Shown piece after piece: positions 55,705 to 64,000 of a stretch of DNA of 64,000 bases (position 1 is its first letter; each line of letters begins with the position of its first letter). A program made the position numbers and the translations under genes. The stretch is from positions 60,750 through 124,749 of the forward strand of contig JASJDP010000015.1 of NCBI GenBank assembly GCA_030065095.1. The letters are read 5' to 3'. The notes beneath the pieces were generated by a model. That model was not told the origin of the DNA. It did not search any database and was given only the letters and a program-made list of their open reading frames with translations. The DNA is from Rhodobacter sp. (GTDB lineage Bacteria > Pseudomonadota > Alphaproteobacteria > Rhodobacterales > Rhodobacteraceae).

Positions 55705-56523
55705 ATGGCGAAACTGCAGCCGGAGCCGATCCTGCAATCCGGACTGGTGGATGCCCCCTGGGACACGCCGGCCGCACGGCGGTTGCCGGGAACGGGGCCG
55801 GTCGACGGCGACGACTGGCTGCGGTTCGACGACGCCTTTGCCGCGCAAATGGCCTTGCGCGACCGTCTGATCGCCACGCAGGAGAAGCAGGTACATGCTC
55901 TGCTCCCCGGAGCCGAGACGGCGGCGAAAGAGGTGCTGGACCTGGTTCTGCAGATCCTGGCGCATCGCGATGGCTTCGAGGTTGTCGGCGACACGGTTCG
56001 CCGGCCAGACGGGGCCGATGTCGCGATTGACCGGTCGCGGCCCCTGATCACCCTTGGGCGGCTCATTCAGGACGATATCTGCATTCTGCAGAAACAGGGC
56101 GACGAACATGTGCTGACCGGGGCGATCCTGTGCTTTCCGGCCAGCTGGACCCTGGCGGAAAAGCTGGGCCATCCGCTGACGGCGATCCACGATCCGATCC
56201 CGTCCTATGACGCCAACATCGCGCGCCGGGTCCAGCGGCTGTTCGACGGCATCCAGCTGGGGCGCCCGATCTGGCGGGCCAATTGCCTGTTTTACGAGGA
56301 CGCCAGCCTCTTTCAACCGCGCAGCCTGCACGACCGGCGGGACCGGCCGGACGGCGAGGCGCCCTTTGTCCGGACCGAGCGGCAATGCCTGTTCCGCCTG
56401 CCTGCGACGGGTGAGATCGTGTTTTCCATCCACACGACGGTCTTGCGTCGCGCGGACTTGGACGCTGCGGCGCAGGCGGCGCTGATGGACTACATGGCGA
56501 ACCGGCCCGACAAGACCGGCTAA
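55705..56523 (+). CDS. DUF3445 (HODM alpha-like) protein
   Basis: The 272-residue protein fits DUF3445, which includes the heme-dependent oxidative N-demethylase alpha subunit. Family segments are LGRLIQDDICILQ, GAILCFPASWTLAEKLG with HPLTAIHDPIPSYD, and RTERQCLFRLPATGEIVFSI. It is coupled to the methyltransferase gene. Whether this protein demethylates an amine is unproven; the other HODM subunits are not seen here. Confidence 0.82.
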   Translation: MAKLQPEPILQSGLVDAPWDTPAARRLPGTGPVDGDDWLRFDDAFAAQMALRDRLIATQEKQVHALLPGAETAAKEVLDLVLQILAHRDGFEVVGDTVRRPDGADVAIDRSRPLITLGRLIQDDICILQKQGDEHVLTGAILCFPASWTLAEKLGHPLTAIHDPIPSYDANIARRVQRLFDGIQLGRPIWRANCLFYEDASLFQPRSLHDRRDRPDGEAPFVRTERQCLFRLPATGEIVFSIHTTVLRRADLDAAAQAALMDYMANRPDKTG

Positions 56524-56714
56524 GCCACGATCCGCGCCGGAACGGTTTTGTCGCGGGTTCCGGCGTCTTTCTGCCGCCACCCTTCGAACATCAAGCCGCG
56601 CCATCGCTGTCCCGGGCGGATCTTCGGCATCGGCCGCGGCGCGCCTTGAAGACCCCGTCCTGTCTTCAAAGCGCGCCTTCACCGGTGGGGGAGGACCACC
56701 GGCCGGGAGTGACC

Positions 56715-58211
56715 CTAAAAGTCGTCGCTGGCAATATTCTGCTGCCAGGGTTTGACGAGGTTCGAAAACCGCGTGAACCGGCCCTCGAAGGCCAGATCCA
56801 CCGTACCGATGGGGCCATGGCGCTGTTTGCCGATGATCAATTCGGCGCGGCCGTGGAGCTTTTCCATATCCTCCTGCCACTTCGCCATGGCCTCGAGATC
56901 GTGGTCGCCCGGCTTCTCGCGTTCCTTGTAGTATTCCTCGCGGAAGACGAACATCACGACATCGGCGTCCTGCTCGATGGAACCTGATTCCCGCAGGTCG
57001 GCCAGTTGCGGGCGCTTGTCTTCGCGCTGTTCCACCTGGCGGGAAAGCTGGCTGAGCGCCACCACCGGAATATCGAGCTCCTTGGCGATGGCCTTCAAAC
57101 CTTGCGTGATTTCAGAGACTTCGTTGACCCGGCTGTCCTTGGCGCTGGCCGGCCGGACAAGCTGCAGGTAGTCGACGAAAAGCGCGTCCAGCCCATGGGT
57201 GCGCTTCAGCCGCCGCGCCCGGGCCGCCAGCTGGCTGATCGGCAGCGCGGGCGTGTCGTCGATATAAAGCGGGCAGGCCTCGAGCGTCTTGGCGGCCTCG
57301 ACGAAGCGGCGGAATTCGGTCTCGGTCATGTCGCCGCGGCGGATCTGCTCGCTGGGAACTTCGCTGGCCTCGGACAGGATTCGAGCCGCGAGCTGTTCGG
57401 CGCTCATCTCGAGGCTGAAAAAGCCGACGACGCCGCCGTCGACAGCGCCGTCGGACCCGTCAGGCAGCTGCCCGCGCTTGTAGCGGCGCGCGATGTTGAA
57501 GGCGATGTTGGTGGCCAGCGAGGTCTTGCCCATCGACGGGCGCCCCGCGAGGATCAGAAGGTCCGAGCGGTGCAACCCCCCGAGCTTTTTGTCGAGATCG
57601 GTAAGATCCGAGGCGAGACCGGCAAGGCCGCCGTCCCGCTGATAGGCGGCATTGGCGACGTTGACCGCGTCGGTGACGGCCTTGAGGAAGGACTGAAATC
57701 CGCTGTCGGCCTGTCCCTGTTCGCCGAGCTTGTAAAGCGCCTGTTCGGCCTCGACGATCTGCTCCTTCGGCTCGCTCGTCACCTCGACCTTGGCGGCCTT
57801 GGTCGAGATGTCCTGGCCAAGGCGGATCAGCTCGCGCCGGATCGCGAGGTCATAGATCATCTGGGCGTAGTCGCGGGCCGCAAAGCTGCTGATGGCGGCG
57901 CCGGCGAGACGGGCGAGATAGGCCGGGCCGCCCAGCTCTTTCAGCCCCTCGTCATCCTCGAGGAAGGCTTTGAGCGTGACTGGCGAGGCAAGGGCGTTCT
58001 TGGCGATCCGGGCGGCGGCGACCTCGAAGATGCGGGCGTGCACGGGGTCATAGAAATGCTGCGGGCCGACAAGGGCCGAGATCCGGTCGTAGGTATCGTT
58101 GTTGGTCAGGATCGCGCCCAGAAGCTGTTGTTCGGCTTCGATGCTGTGCGGCATCGTGTCTTCTGTCCCGGCGCTTTGCGCGCCGGGCTGAATTGCAGCG
58201 ATCTCGTTCAT
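56715..58211 (-). CDS. dnaB: Replicative DNA helicase
   Basis: The 498-residue hexameric helicase unwinds DNA at the replication fork. The N-terminal domain has PHSIEAEQQLLGAILTN; the RecA-like C-terminal domain has Walker A LAGRPSMGKTSLATN, FVDYLQLVRP (Walker B) and DLRESGSIEQDADVV. No intein interrupts it. An AGGGGACCGGG ribosome site precedes the ATG at 58211. The 190-base gap on its 3' side has GC-rich sequence without a gene. Confidence 0.98.
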   Translation of the reverse strand: MNEIAAIQPGAQSAGTEDTMPHSIEAEQQLLGAILTNNDTYDRISALVGPQHFYDPVHARIFEVAAARIAKNALASPVTLKAFLEDDEGLKELGGPAYLARLAGAAISSFAARDYAQMIYDLAIRRELIRLGQDISTKAAKVEVTSEPKEQIVEAEQALYKLGEQGQADSGFQSFLKAVTDAVNVANAAYQRDGGLAGLASDLTDLDKKLGGLHRSDLLILAGRPSMGKTSLATNIAFNIARRYKRGQLPDGSDGAVDGGVVGFFSLEMSAEQLAARILSEASEVPSEQIRRGDMTETEFRRFVEAAKTLEACPLYIDDTPALPISQLAARARRLKRTHGLDALFVDYLQLVRPASAKDSRVNEVSEITQGLKAIAKELDIPVVALSQLSRQVEQREDKRPQLADLRESGSIEQDADVVMFVFREEYYKEREKPGDHDLEAMAKWQEDMEKLHGRAELIIGKQRHGPIGTVDLAFEGRFTRFSNLVKPWQQNIASDDF

Positions 58212-58547
58212 TCCCGGTCCCCTGTTATGGCCGGTACGGCTACTCTATCCGCGCGCATTTTGGTATCTGGAAAGGTCTGTGGATCGTGCCTTGAATAAGT
58301 CGGTGCATATTGCATGTATAGTCACGCTGCTCGCTGCCCGCCCCAGGTTTTGTGGTCGATATCAGCGAGCTTGGCATATATTGGCTGACTTTGCGATTCG
58401 CCGCAATGCTCGGATCGTTGCGTCTGGCGCGTGATTGTACCGCGGATCGAATCGTCCGCGGGCGGACGGTGCGGGGCGCGCGCCGCGATGGACAGACGCC
58501 GGCCTGCCGTGTCAGTCTGGATCAGGTCAACCGGAGAGCATGGCCCG

Positions 58548-59282
58548 ATGTCGATATTTTCCAAGCTGATGCCGGTTTTGGCGGCCGGCAGTCTTGCGGC
58601 GCAGCCGGTGGGGCCGGTGCTGGCGCAGGCAGGGTGCACGACCGACGCGATGCTGGTGTTCGACGGGTCGGGCTCGATGGCCGAGATGGGCTTCAACGCC
58701 CTCGGCTCGCCGCGGATTTTCGATGCGCGCGAGGCGGTGCGGCGCTCGATGCCCCATGTGGCGCCGCTGCGCCGCCTGGGGTTGATCGTGTACGGGCCCG
58801 GGCGCGGCGAAGCCTGTTCGAATATCGCGCTGCATTTTCCACCGAGACCGGATGCGGCGGGGGCGATCATCGCGACGGTCGAAGGGCTGGCGCCTGAGGG
58901 GACGACGCCGCTGACCGAGGCGGTGGCCCGGGCGGCCGAGGTGCTGGAGTTCCGGACCCGGGCGGGGGTGGTGGTGCTGGTGACGGACGGCAAGGAGACT
59001 TGCGGAGGGACACCCTGCCGGTTGGCGTCGGACCTGGCGGCAGAGGCCGCCGGTCTGACGGTGCATGTGATCGGTTTCCGGGTCCGGCCGGATTATTTCG
59101 ACTGGGAATCGGGCGAGGGGGCCGGGCACCGCGAAACGGTCGCGGTGGCCGAATGCCTGGCCGAGAAGACGGGGGGGCTGTATGTCTCGGCAGAGACGGT
59201 GGACGACCTGACCGCGGCCCTGCAGGTGACGTTGGGATGCGCCGTGATCGGCATGCGGCCGGGCCTGCCGGCGGCAGGCTGA
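58548..59282 (+). CDS. Secreted von Willebrand factor A domain protein
   Basis: The 244-residue protein has a signal peptide (KLMPVLAAGSLAAQPVGPVLAQA) followed by one vWA domain with an intact MIDAS motif (MLVFDGSGSMAEMG; threonine in GTTPLTEA; aspartate in VLVTDGKETC). A cysteine pair (CGGTPC) sits after the MIDAS aspartate. It probably binds a metal-dependent partner in the periplasm; function unknown. The preceding 245 bases (58303-58547) hold no recognised gene but include AT-rich sequence likely to be promoters. A palindrome follows the stop codon. Confidence 0.82.
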   Translation: MSIFSKLMPVLAAGSLAAQPVGPVLAQAGCTTDAMLVFDGSGSMAEMGFNALGSPRIFDAREAVRRSMPHVAPLRRLGLIVYGPGRGEACSNIALHFPPRPDAAGAIIATVEGLAPEGTTPLTEAVARAAEVLEFRTRAGVVVLVTDGKETCGGTPCRLASDLAAEAAGLTVHVIGFRVRPDYFDWESGEGAGHRETVAVAECLAEKTGGLYVSAETVDDLTAALQVTLGCAVIGMRPGLPAAG

Positions 59283-59289
59283 GGGCGGC

Positions 59290-59312
59290 ACGAGTTTTCG
59301 GCGAAAACTCGT
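59290..59312. repeat. 23-bp palindrome between vWA gene and pyrE
   Basis: ACGAGTTTTCG and CGAAAACTCGT flank a central G. It lies eight bases after the vWA stop, between convergent genes, and may serve as a terminator hairpin. It is nearly identical in plan to the palindrome at 473-493. Confidence 0.7.
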
Positions 59313-59359
59313 CCCCGGGGGCGGCCGAGGTCTTTGCGCTGTGCCGGGTCGCGCCGGGA

Positions 59360-60040
59360 TCAGCCTGCCTTGTGGGCCTCTTGCCAGGCGCGCGGGGCGG
59401 TCAGGAAAGCCTCGACCTCGGTGAGTGTCCCGGCGTCGAACACGGCCTGAGCCCGGGCCTCGGCGAGCACGTCCCACCAGGTGCAGAGATGGTGCAGGGC
59501 GACACCATGATCGCCCAGCGTTTTTTCGGTCTCGGGGAAGATGCCGTAATAAAAGATCACTGCCGTATGCCCGCAGGTGGCGCCGGTGTCGCGGATTGCG
59601 TCGACGAAGCTGAGTTTCGAACCGCCGTCGGTCGTGAGGTCCTCGACCAACAGAACCCTCTGGCCTTCGGTCATGACGCCCTCGATGCGGGCGTTGCGGC
59701 CGTAACCCTTGGGTTTCTTGCGCACATAGGTCATCGGCAGGGCCAGCCGTTCCGCCACGAGCGCCGCAAAGGGGATGCCCGCGGTCTCGCCGCCGGCGAT
59801 ATTGTCGAAGGCCTCGAACCCGGCCTCGCGCATGACCGTGACGGCGAGGAAATCCATCAGCGTCGAGCGGATTCGGGGAAACGAAATGAGCTTGCGGCAG
59901 TCGATATAGGTCGGGCCCGGCAGGCCGGAGGCGTAGATGTAAGGCTCGCGCGCGTTGAAATGCACCGCGCCGACTTCCAGCAGCATCCGGGCGGACAGCC
60001 GGGCAATGTCGTCTTTGGCGGGAAAGGCAGAGGGGATCAT
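59360..60040 (-). CDS. pyrE: Orotate phosphoribosyltransferase
   Basis: The 226-residue enzyme joins orotate to PRPP to make OMP in pyrimidine synthesis. Visible motifs are [47 protein letters not shown] and the PRPP loop [14 protein letters not shown]. The ATG at 60040 is in front of the family N-terminus ([15 protein letters not shown]). It follows pyrC on the same strand after 70 bases containing a palindrome. Confidence 0.95.
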   Translation of the reverse strand: MIPSAFPAKDDIARLSARMLLEVGAVHFNAREPYIYASGLPGPTYIDCRKLISFPRIRSTLMDFLAVTVMREAGFEAFDNIAGGETAGIPFAALVAERLALPMTYVRKKPKGYGRNARIEGVMTEGQRVLLVEDLTTDGGSKLSFVDAIRDTGATCGHTAVIFYYGIFPETEKTLGDHGVALHHLCTWWDVLAEARAQAVFDAGTLTEVEAFLTAPRAWQEAHKAG

Positions 60041-60084
60041 GCGCGGGCTCCTGGGCGGCACCGAAAGCTATCGGAAACTCCTGG

Positions 60085-60107
60085 CGAATTCCTTCGAAGG
60101 AATTTGC
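60085..60107. repeat. Palindrome between pyrC and pyrE
   Basis: A perfect 18-bp core AATTCCTTCGAAGGAATT (60087-60104) extends imperfectly to GCGAATTCC...GGAATTTGC. It sits in the 70-base pyrC-pyrE gap and may affect expression of pyrE after pyrC. It recalls the dyads near 6251-6303. Confidence 0.65.
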
Positions 60108-60110
60108 GGG

Positions 60111-61151
60111 TCATTGGCTTACCTGCCAGTGCAGCGGGAAGCCGGGGTCGAAGACGGTGACGGGGCCGTCGGCGGTGGCGATCTTGGCCGGGTAGGTGAC
60201 GGGCGCGCCTTTGCTCAGCGTGATCGTCCCGTCGTTCGGCGGCAGGCCGTAGAAGGCGGGGCCATGGAGCGAGACGAAGCCCTCGAGCCGGTCGAGGGCG
60301 TCGTCCTGTTCGAAGACCTCGGCGAGCACCGACATCGTATTCGTGGCTGTGAAACAGCCGGCGCAGCCGCAGGCATGTTCCTTAAGCGCATCGAGATGCG
60401 GGGCGCTGTCGGTCCCGAGGAAGAAATGCGGATCGCCACCGGTGGCCGCCTTGCGCAGGGCAAGGCGGTGCTCCTCGCGTTTGGCCACCGGCAGGCAGTA
60501 GTAATGCGGCCTGATGCCGCCGACGAGGATATGGTTGCGGTTGATCACCAGGTGGTGGGTGGTAATCGTGCCGCCCATGTCGTCGCCCTGGGACGCGACG
60601 TAGTCGATGCCGTCCCGGGTGGTGATATGTTCCATCACCACGCGCAGGCCGGGGGTGGCGCGGCGGATCGGGTCGAGCACCGTCTCGATGAAGACGGCTT
60701 CGCGGTCGAAGATGTCGATCTCCGGGTCGGTGACCTCGCCATGGACGCAGAGCGGCAGGGCGATGTCGGCCATCCTTTCCAGCACGGCGCGGACGCGGTC
60801 GAAGTCGCGCACGCCCGAGGCAGAGTTGGTTGTGGCGCCTGCGGGGTAGAGTTTGACCGCCTTGACCAGTCCGCCGGCATAGGCGGCAGCGACGTCCGCC
60901 GGATCGGTCTCTTCGGTCAGATAGAGCGTCATCAGCGGCTCGAACGCCATGCCGGCGGGCAGGGCGGCGCGGATGCGGTCGCGATAGGCCGCCGCCTCGG
61001 CGCCCGTCACGACGGGCGGCACGAGATTCGGCATGACGATGGCCCGGGCGAAATGGCGGGCGGTTTCCGGCAGGACGGCCTGCAGGACGGCGCCGTCGCG
61101 CAGGTGCAGGTGCCAGTCGTCGGGGCGGCGGATGGTGAGCGTATCGGTCAT
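60111..61151 (-). CDS. pyrC: Dihydroorotase
   Basis: The 346-residue class II dihydroorotase closes the pyrimidine ring from carbamoyl aspartate. Metal and active-site motifs are [26 protein letters not shown] (the lysine expected to be carboxylated), [23 protein letters not shown] and FLGTDSAPH. It matches the E. coli PyrC length. It is upstream of pyrE on the same strand. Confidence 0.97.
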   Translation of the reverse strand: MTDTLTIRRPDDWHLHLRDGAVLQAVLPETARHFARAIVMPNLVPPVVTGAEAAAYRDRIRAALPAGMAFEPLMTLYLTEETDPADVAAAYAGGLVKAVKLYPAGATTNSASGVRDFDRVRAVLERMADIALPLCVHGEVTDPEIDIFDREAVFIETVLDPIRRATPGLRVVMEHITTRDGIDYVASQGDDMGGTITTHHLVINRNHILVGGIRPHYYCLPVAKREEHRLALRKAATGGDPHFFLGTDSAPHLDALKEHACGCAGCFTATNTMSVLAEVFEQDDALDRLEGFVSLHGPAFYGLPPNDGTITLSKGAPVTYPAKIATADGPVTVFDPGFPLHWQVSQ

Positions 61152-61315
61152 GGTGATCCCGCTAGCATATTCGGGCGGCGGCGTGCCATGGGCAATCCTG
61201 CGGGCATGATAGTGCCCAAGTTTTGGGCAGCCTTCCCCTTGCAGGCGGCATGTTGCGGGCGGGAATGCGGATGCCGATTGCCGAGGCTGCGCCTGCGCCG
61301 CTAGTCTGAGCGCGC

Positions 61316-62137
61316 ATGTATGACGCCGACCCCGCACCCATCCTGCAACGCGCCCGCGGCCGCGCATCCGTGGCGCTGTCGCTGACGGGCGGGCGGACAC
61401 GGCTCGACCGGTTGCATCAGGCGGGCTCGGCCAAGGCGTTTCTGCCGCGTGTGCACGGGGCGGCGCCCGAGGTGGTGTTTCTCAACACGGCAGGCGGTCT
61501 GACCGGCGGCGACCGGTTCCGGTTCGGGCTGGATGTCGGGCCGGGGGCGGCGGCGGTGGCGACGACCCAGACGGCCGAGCGGGCCTATGCCTCGGCCGGC
61601 GGTGTGGCCGGGATGGAGGTGGCGCTGACCGTGGGTACCGGTGGTGCGCTGGACTGGCTGCCGCAGGAGACGATCCTGTTCGACCGGTCGGGGCTGCGGC
61701 GGCGGACCGAGATCGCCCTGGCGGGCGATGCGCGGTTGCTGTGGAGCGAGATCGTCGTGCTCGGGCGCAGTGCCATGGGCGAACGGGTGGAAACGCTGGA
61801 TTTCTTCGACCGGCGTATGGTGACGCGCGACGGCGTGCCGGTGATGATCGAGCCGTTGCGGATCGACGGTGCCGTCCTGGCCCGGCGCGACGGCGCGGCG
61901 GTGCTGGGCGGGGCGCGGGCGCTGGCGACGGTGGCGTTGGTGGCACCGGGGGCCGAGGGTGCGGCCGGGCGCGTACGCGACGTGGCGCCCGGGGTCGTCC
62001 AGGCGGCGGCGAGCGGCTGGGACGGCAAATGCGTGGTCCGCGCGCTGGCCGGCGATGCGTTCGAGCTGAAGCGTTATGTGGCGCGGGTGCTGGCGGTGCT
62101 GCGGCCGGGACCGCTGCCGCGGGTGTGGCAGATCTGA
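61316..62137 (+). CDS. ureD: Urease accessory protein UreD
   Basis: The 273-residue protein is UreD (UreH), which with UreF and UreG delivers nickel to apo-urease. Family segments include [31 protein letters not shown] and [20 protein letters not shown]. It opens the urease cluster and is followed after ten bases by ureA. Confidence 0.94.
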   Translation: MYDADPAPILQRARGRASVALSLTGGRTRLDRLHQAGSAKAFLPRVHGAAPEVVFLNTAGGLTGGDRFRFGLDVGPGAAAVATTQTAERAYASAGGVAGMEVALTVGTGGALDWLPQETILFDRSGLRRRTEIALAGDARLLWSEIVVLGRSAMGERVETLDFFDRRMVTRDGVPVMIEPLRIDGAVLARRDGAAVLGGARALATVALVAPGAEGAAGRVRDVAPGVVQAAASGWDGKCVVRALAGDAFELKRYVARVLAVLRPGPLPRVWQI

Positions 62138-62147
62138 GGGAGGGGTT

Positions 62148-62450
62148 ATGAACCTGACGCCGAGAGAGAAGGACAAGCTGCTGGTAAGCTTGGCGGCGAT
62201 GGTGGCGCGGGGGCGGCTGGAGCGGGGGGTGAAGCTGAACCACCCCGAGGCGATCGCCCTGATCACCGACTACGTGGTCGAGGGGGCGCGGGACGGGCGG
62301 TCGGTCGCCGATCTGATGGAGGCGGGCGCCCACGTGGTGACGGCCGGGCAGTGTATGGCGGGCGTGCCTGAGATGATCCACGACGTGCAGGTCGAGGCGA
62401 CCTTTCCCGATGGCACGAAGCTGGTGACGGTGCATCATCCGATCCGGTGA
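62148..62450 (+). CDS. ureA: Urease gamma subunit
   Basis: The 100-residue gamma subunit has the standard start [20 protein letters not shown], the [21 protein letters not shown] segment and the C-terminal [18 protein letters not shown] precedes the ATG. It is part of the trimeric urease that hydrolyses urea to ammonia and CO2. Confidence 0.97.
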   Translation: MNLTPREKDKLLVSLAAMVARGRLERGVKLNHPEAIALITDYVVEGARDGRSVADLMEAGAHVVTAGQCMAGVPEMIHDVQVEATFPDGTKLVTVHHPIR

Positions 62451-62490
62451 AGCGTGATAGGATGCGAGTCGTAGAAAGGGAGGGCTCTTG

Positions 62491-62766
62491 ATGCTGGGAA
62501 CGGTGATCCTGGGGATCCTTGCGGGGCTGGGCGCACAATATGCCGAGCCGCATGTAAAAAAGGCGATGGAGGCCATGATGCTGGCAGAGGTTCCGATCAG
62601 CGCGATGGAGCTGCGGTTGTTTTCGTTTTCCGTCTGTCTGGTCGCGGCGGCGATCCTGGCGTGGCTCTTCGGCGACGGCAGCGCGCTGGCGCTGGCGGTG
62701 GGGGCGGCGATCGGGGTGTTCGGGCCGCGGGTGATCGACCGGTACCGCAACGGCGGGGGAGAGTGA
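62491..62766 (+). CDS. Small membrane protein in the urease cluster
   Basis: The 91-residue protein begins with a hydrophobic stretch ([20 protein letters not shown]) and has a second membrane region ([26 protein letters not shown]). I do not recognise a named family; its holin-like shape is noted only. A strong GAAAGGGAGGG ribosome site precedes the ATG at 62491. Its position between ureA and ureB, four bases before ureB, means it is cotranscribed with urease. Confidence 0.72.
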   Translation: MLGTVILGILAGLGAQYAEPHVKKAMEAMMLAEVPISAMELRLFSFSVCLVAAAILAWLFGDGSALALAVGAAIGVFGPRVIDRYRNGGGE

Positions 62767-62770
62767 GGCG

Positions 62771-63076
62771 ATGAGACCAGGCGAGGTGATGACGGCCGCG
62801 GGCGAGATCGTTCTGAACGAAGGACGGCAGGCGGTGACGCTGACGGTTGCGAATACCGGCGACCGGCCGGTGCAGGTGGGCAGCCACTATCATTTCGCCG
62901 AGACCAATGCGGCGCTGTCCTTCGATCGCGCGGCGGCGCGGGGCATGCGGCTGGACATCGCCGCGGGCACTGCGGTTCGGTTCGAACCGGGCCAGACGCG
63001 CGAGGTGACGCTGGTTCCCTATGGCGGGGCGCGGCGGGTCTTCGGCTTCAATCAGCAGGTCATGGGCGGGCTTTGA
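62771..63076 (+). CDS. ureB: Urease beta subunit
   Basis: The 101-residue beta subunit matches the family throughout ([46 protein letters not shown]). ureC should follow, but the next gene here is a cyclase, and the window ends before any ureC. Confidence 0.97.
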   Translation: MRPGEVMTAAGEIVLNEGRQAVTLTVANTGDRPVQVGSHYHFAETNAALSFDRAAARGMRLDIAAGTAVRFEPGQTREVTLVPYGGARRVFGFNQQVMGGL

Positions 63077-63108
63077 GAGCGGGCATCGCAACACGGGAGG
63101 ACTGAGAG

Positions 63109-63862
63109 ATGTGCGATATTTGCGTGATGAAATCGGTGAAGGACCGGATGTTGAGCCGGCGCGATTTTTTCCGTGCCTCGGCGGCGGCCGGCGCGGTGGC
63201 AGCGGCCGGCGGCTTGGCCTCGGCGCCGCCGGCGCTTGCGGGCGGGCATGGCGGGGTCGTGGATATGACCCACACGTTCAGCGAGGATTTTCCGACATGG
63301 GGCGGTGCGCCGGGCGTTACCTATGAAAAGGTCTTCGATTTCGCGAAGGACGGGTTCAACCTGTATAGCCTGACGGCGAACGAGCATGCGGGGACGCATA
63401 TCGATGCGCCGCTGCATTTCTCGGCCGACGGGCAGGCCGTGAACGAAATCCCGCTGGCGAACCTCGTCTGCCCGCTTTGCGTGGTCGATATCGCCGAGCG
63501 TGCGGCCGGGGATGCGGACACGATGGTCACGCCGGACGATCTGGCGGCCTGGATCGCCGCGAACGGCGAGATCCCCGACGGCGCCTGCGTGGCGATGCAT
63601 TCGGGTTGGTCCGCCAAGGCGTCCGGGCCCGAGTTCCGCAATGCCGACGATGCCGGCGTGCAGCATTATCCGGGCTTCCATGTGGAGGCCGCGCAGATGC
63701 TGATGGAAGAGACCGGTGCGGTCTCGATTGCGGTCGATACGCTGTCGCTCGATCACGGGGCGAGCCAGGATTTCGCGACGCACTATGCCTGGCTGCCCAC
63801 GAACCGCTACGGGATCGAATGCCTCGCAGGGCTCGACCAGGTGCCCGCCGCGGGCGCGACGC
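63109..63862 (+). CDS. Tat-exported cyclase family protein (kynurenine formamidase-like), 3' end replaced by a fold-back
   Basis: The protein starts with a twin-arginine signal (SRRDFFRASAAAGAVAAAGG), then the cyclase-family core with the metal motif HAGTHIDAPLHFS. The family includes kynurenine formamidase and other hydrolases; a periplasmic location is implied. Genuine sequence is supported to about 63862. Beyond that the frame runs into an inverted copy of the gene itself and stops at 63954. Read backward, the 36-base centre gives VVVGAPKVARGT, a plausible true continuation. The gene lies 32 bases after ureB, inside the urease cluster. Confidence 0.8.
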
Positions 63863-64000
63863 CGGTGCCGCGCGCCACCTTCGGCGCACCCACCACCAGC
63901 GTCGCGCCCGCGGCGGGCACCTGGTCGAGCCCTGCGAGGCATTCGATCCCGTAGCGGTTCGTGGGCAGCCAGGCATAGTGCGTCGCGAAATCCTGGCTCG
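63761..64000. repeat. Perfect 102-bp inverted repeat at the window end
   Basis: Bases 63761-63862 are repeated in exact reverse complement at 63899-64000, around a 36-base centre, with no mismatch seen. The outer limit is the window edge, so the repeat may extend further. It lies wholly in coding sequence of the cyclase gene and destroys its 3' end, which is the mark of a fold-back chimera. Confidence 0.95.

Noticed and set aside
63863..63954. C-terminal extension of the cyclase gene as translated
   Set aside because: This part is the reverse complement of upstream gene sequence and so is not a genuine C-terminus.

Overview
The window reads as a chromosomal segment of a marine-type alphaproteobacterium of the Rhodobacterales (Roseobacter group). 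The evidence is the high GC content, the ChpT phosphotransferase and a CtrA-type box, the OlsB/OlsA ornithine-lipid pair, a DddP-type DMSP lyase, heme A synthase CtaA, the zwf-pgl-pgi order, the ccmC-ccmD-ccmG order and a urease cluster of roseobacter layout. The assignment rests on protein recognition, not on a marker tree.

Layout. 1-6.2 kb: end of proB, proA, chpT, a DUF3553 gene, olsB-olsA, thiE, a TfoX-N gene and trmJ. 6.3-12.3 kb: ctaA, an M32 carboxypeptidase, an enoyl-CoA hydratase, a thioesterase, the first copy of a dispersed palindromic repeat, and a zinc-ribbon membrane protein pair. 12.5-20.9 kb: rplM-rpsI, a Rieske oxygenase, an unknown gene behind a TTAA-N7-TTAA box, glnA-glnB, the bifunctional NAD(P)HX repair enzyme and a radical SAM protein. 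21-24.8 kb: zwf-pgl-pgi with a palindromic operator. 24.8-29.3 kb: an operon for a 2-oxoacid:ferredoxin oxidoreductase (porG, porA, porB) ending in a GltD/ferredoxin fusion and headed by an FNR-type box. 29.7-32.5 kb: a PLD-fold protein and a secreted protein.

32.8-39.1 kb is an accessory region between tRNA-Ser(GGA) and dusA. It holds wreckage of at least four mobile elements: a serine recombinase tail, an IS110 transposase with an amber stop, an internally deleted IS630-like element, and a frameshifted tyrosine integrase beside dusA. It also carries an SDR gene and a lower-GC cargo: a MuF-domain protein fused to an RNase A-like toxin, followed by a small probable immunity gene. This toxin/immunity module is the most notable accessory system in the window. 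The toxin is split by an apparent one-base deletion just before the part expected to carry catalytic residues.

39.2-64 kb returns to core genome: dusA, a probable 2OG-Fe(II) oxygenase, ccmC-D-G, an endonuclease/exonuclease/phosphatase protein, two Hint-domain proteins, acnA, a DUF1223 protein, an alpha/beta hydrolase-OsmC fusion, dddP, a methyltransferase followed by a DUF3445 gene, dnaB, a secreted vWA protein, pyrE and pyrC, and the start of a urease cluster (ureD, ureA, a small membrane gene, ureB, then a Tat-exported cyclase).

The last 240 bases form a perfect 102-bp inverted repeat around a 36-base centre. The final gene therefore folds back on its own sequence, which looks like an assembly or amplification chimera at a contig end. 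Three one-base frameshifts in the accessory region should also be checked against reads before any biological interpretation. No CRISPR array, rRNA operon or replication origin was seen.
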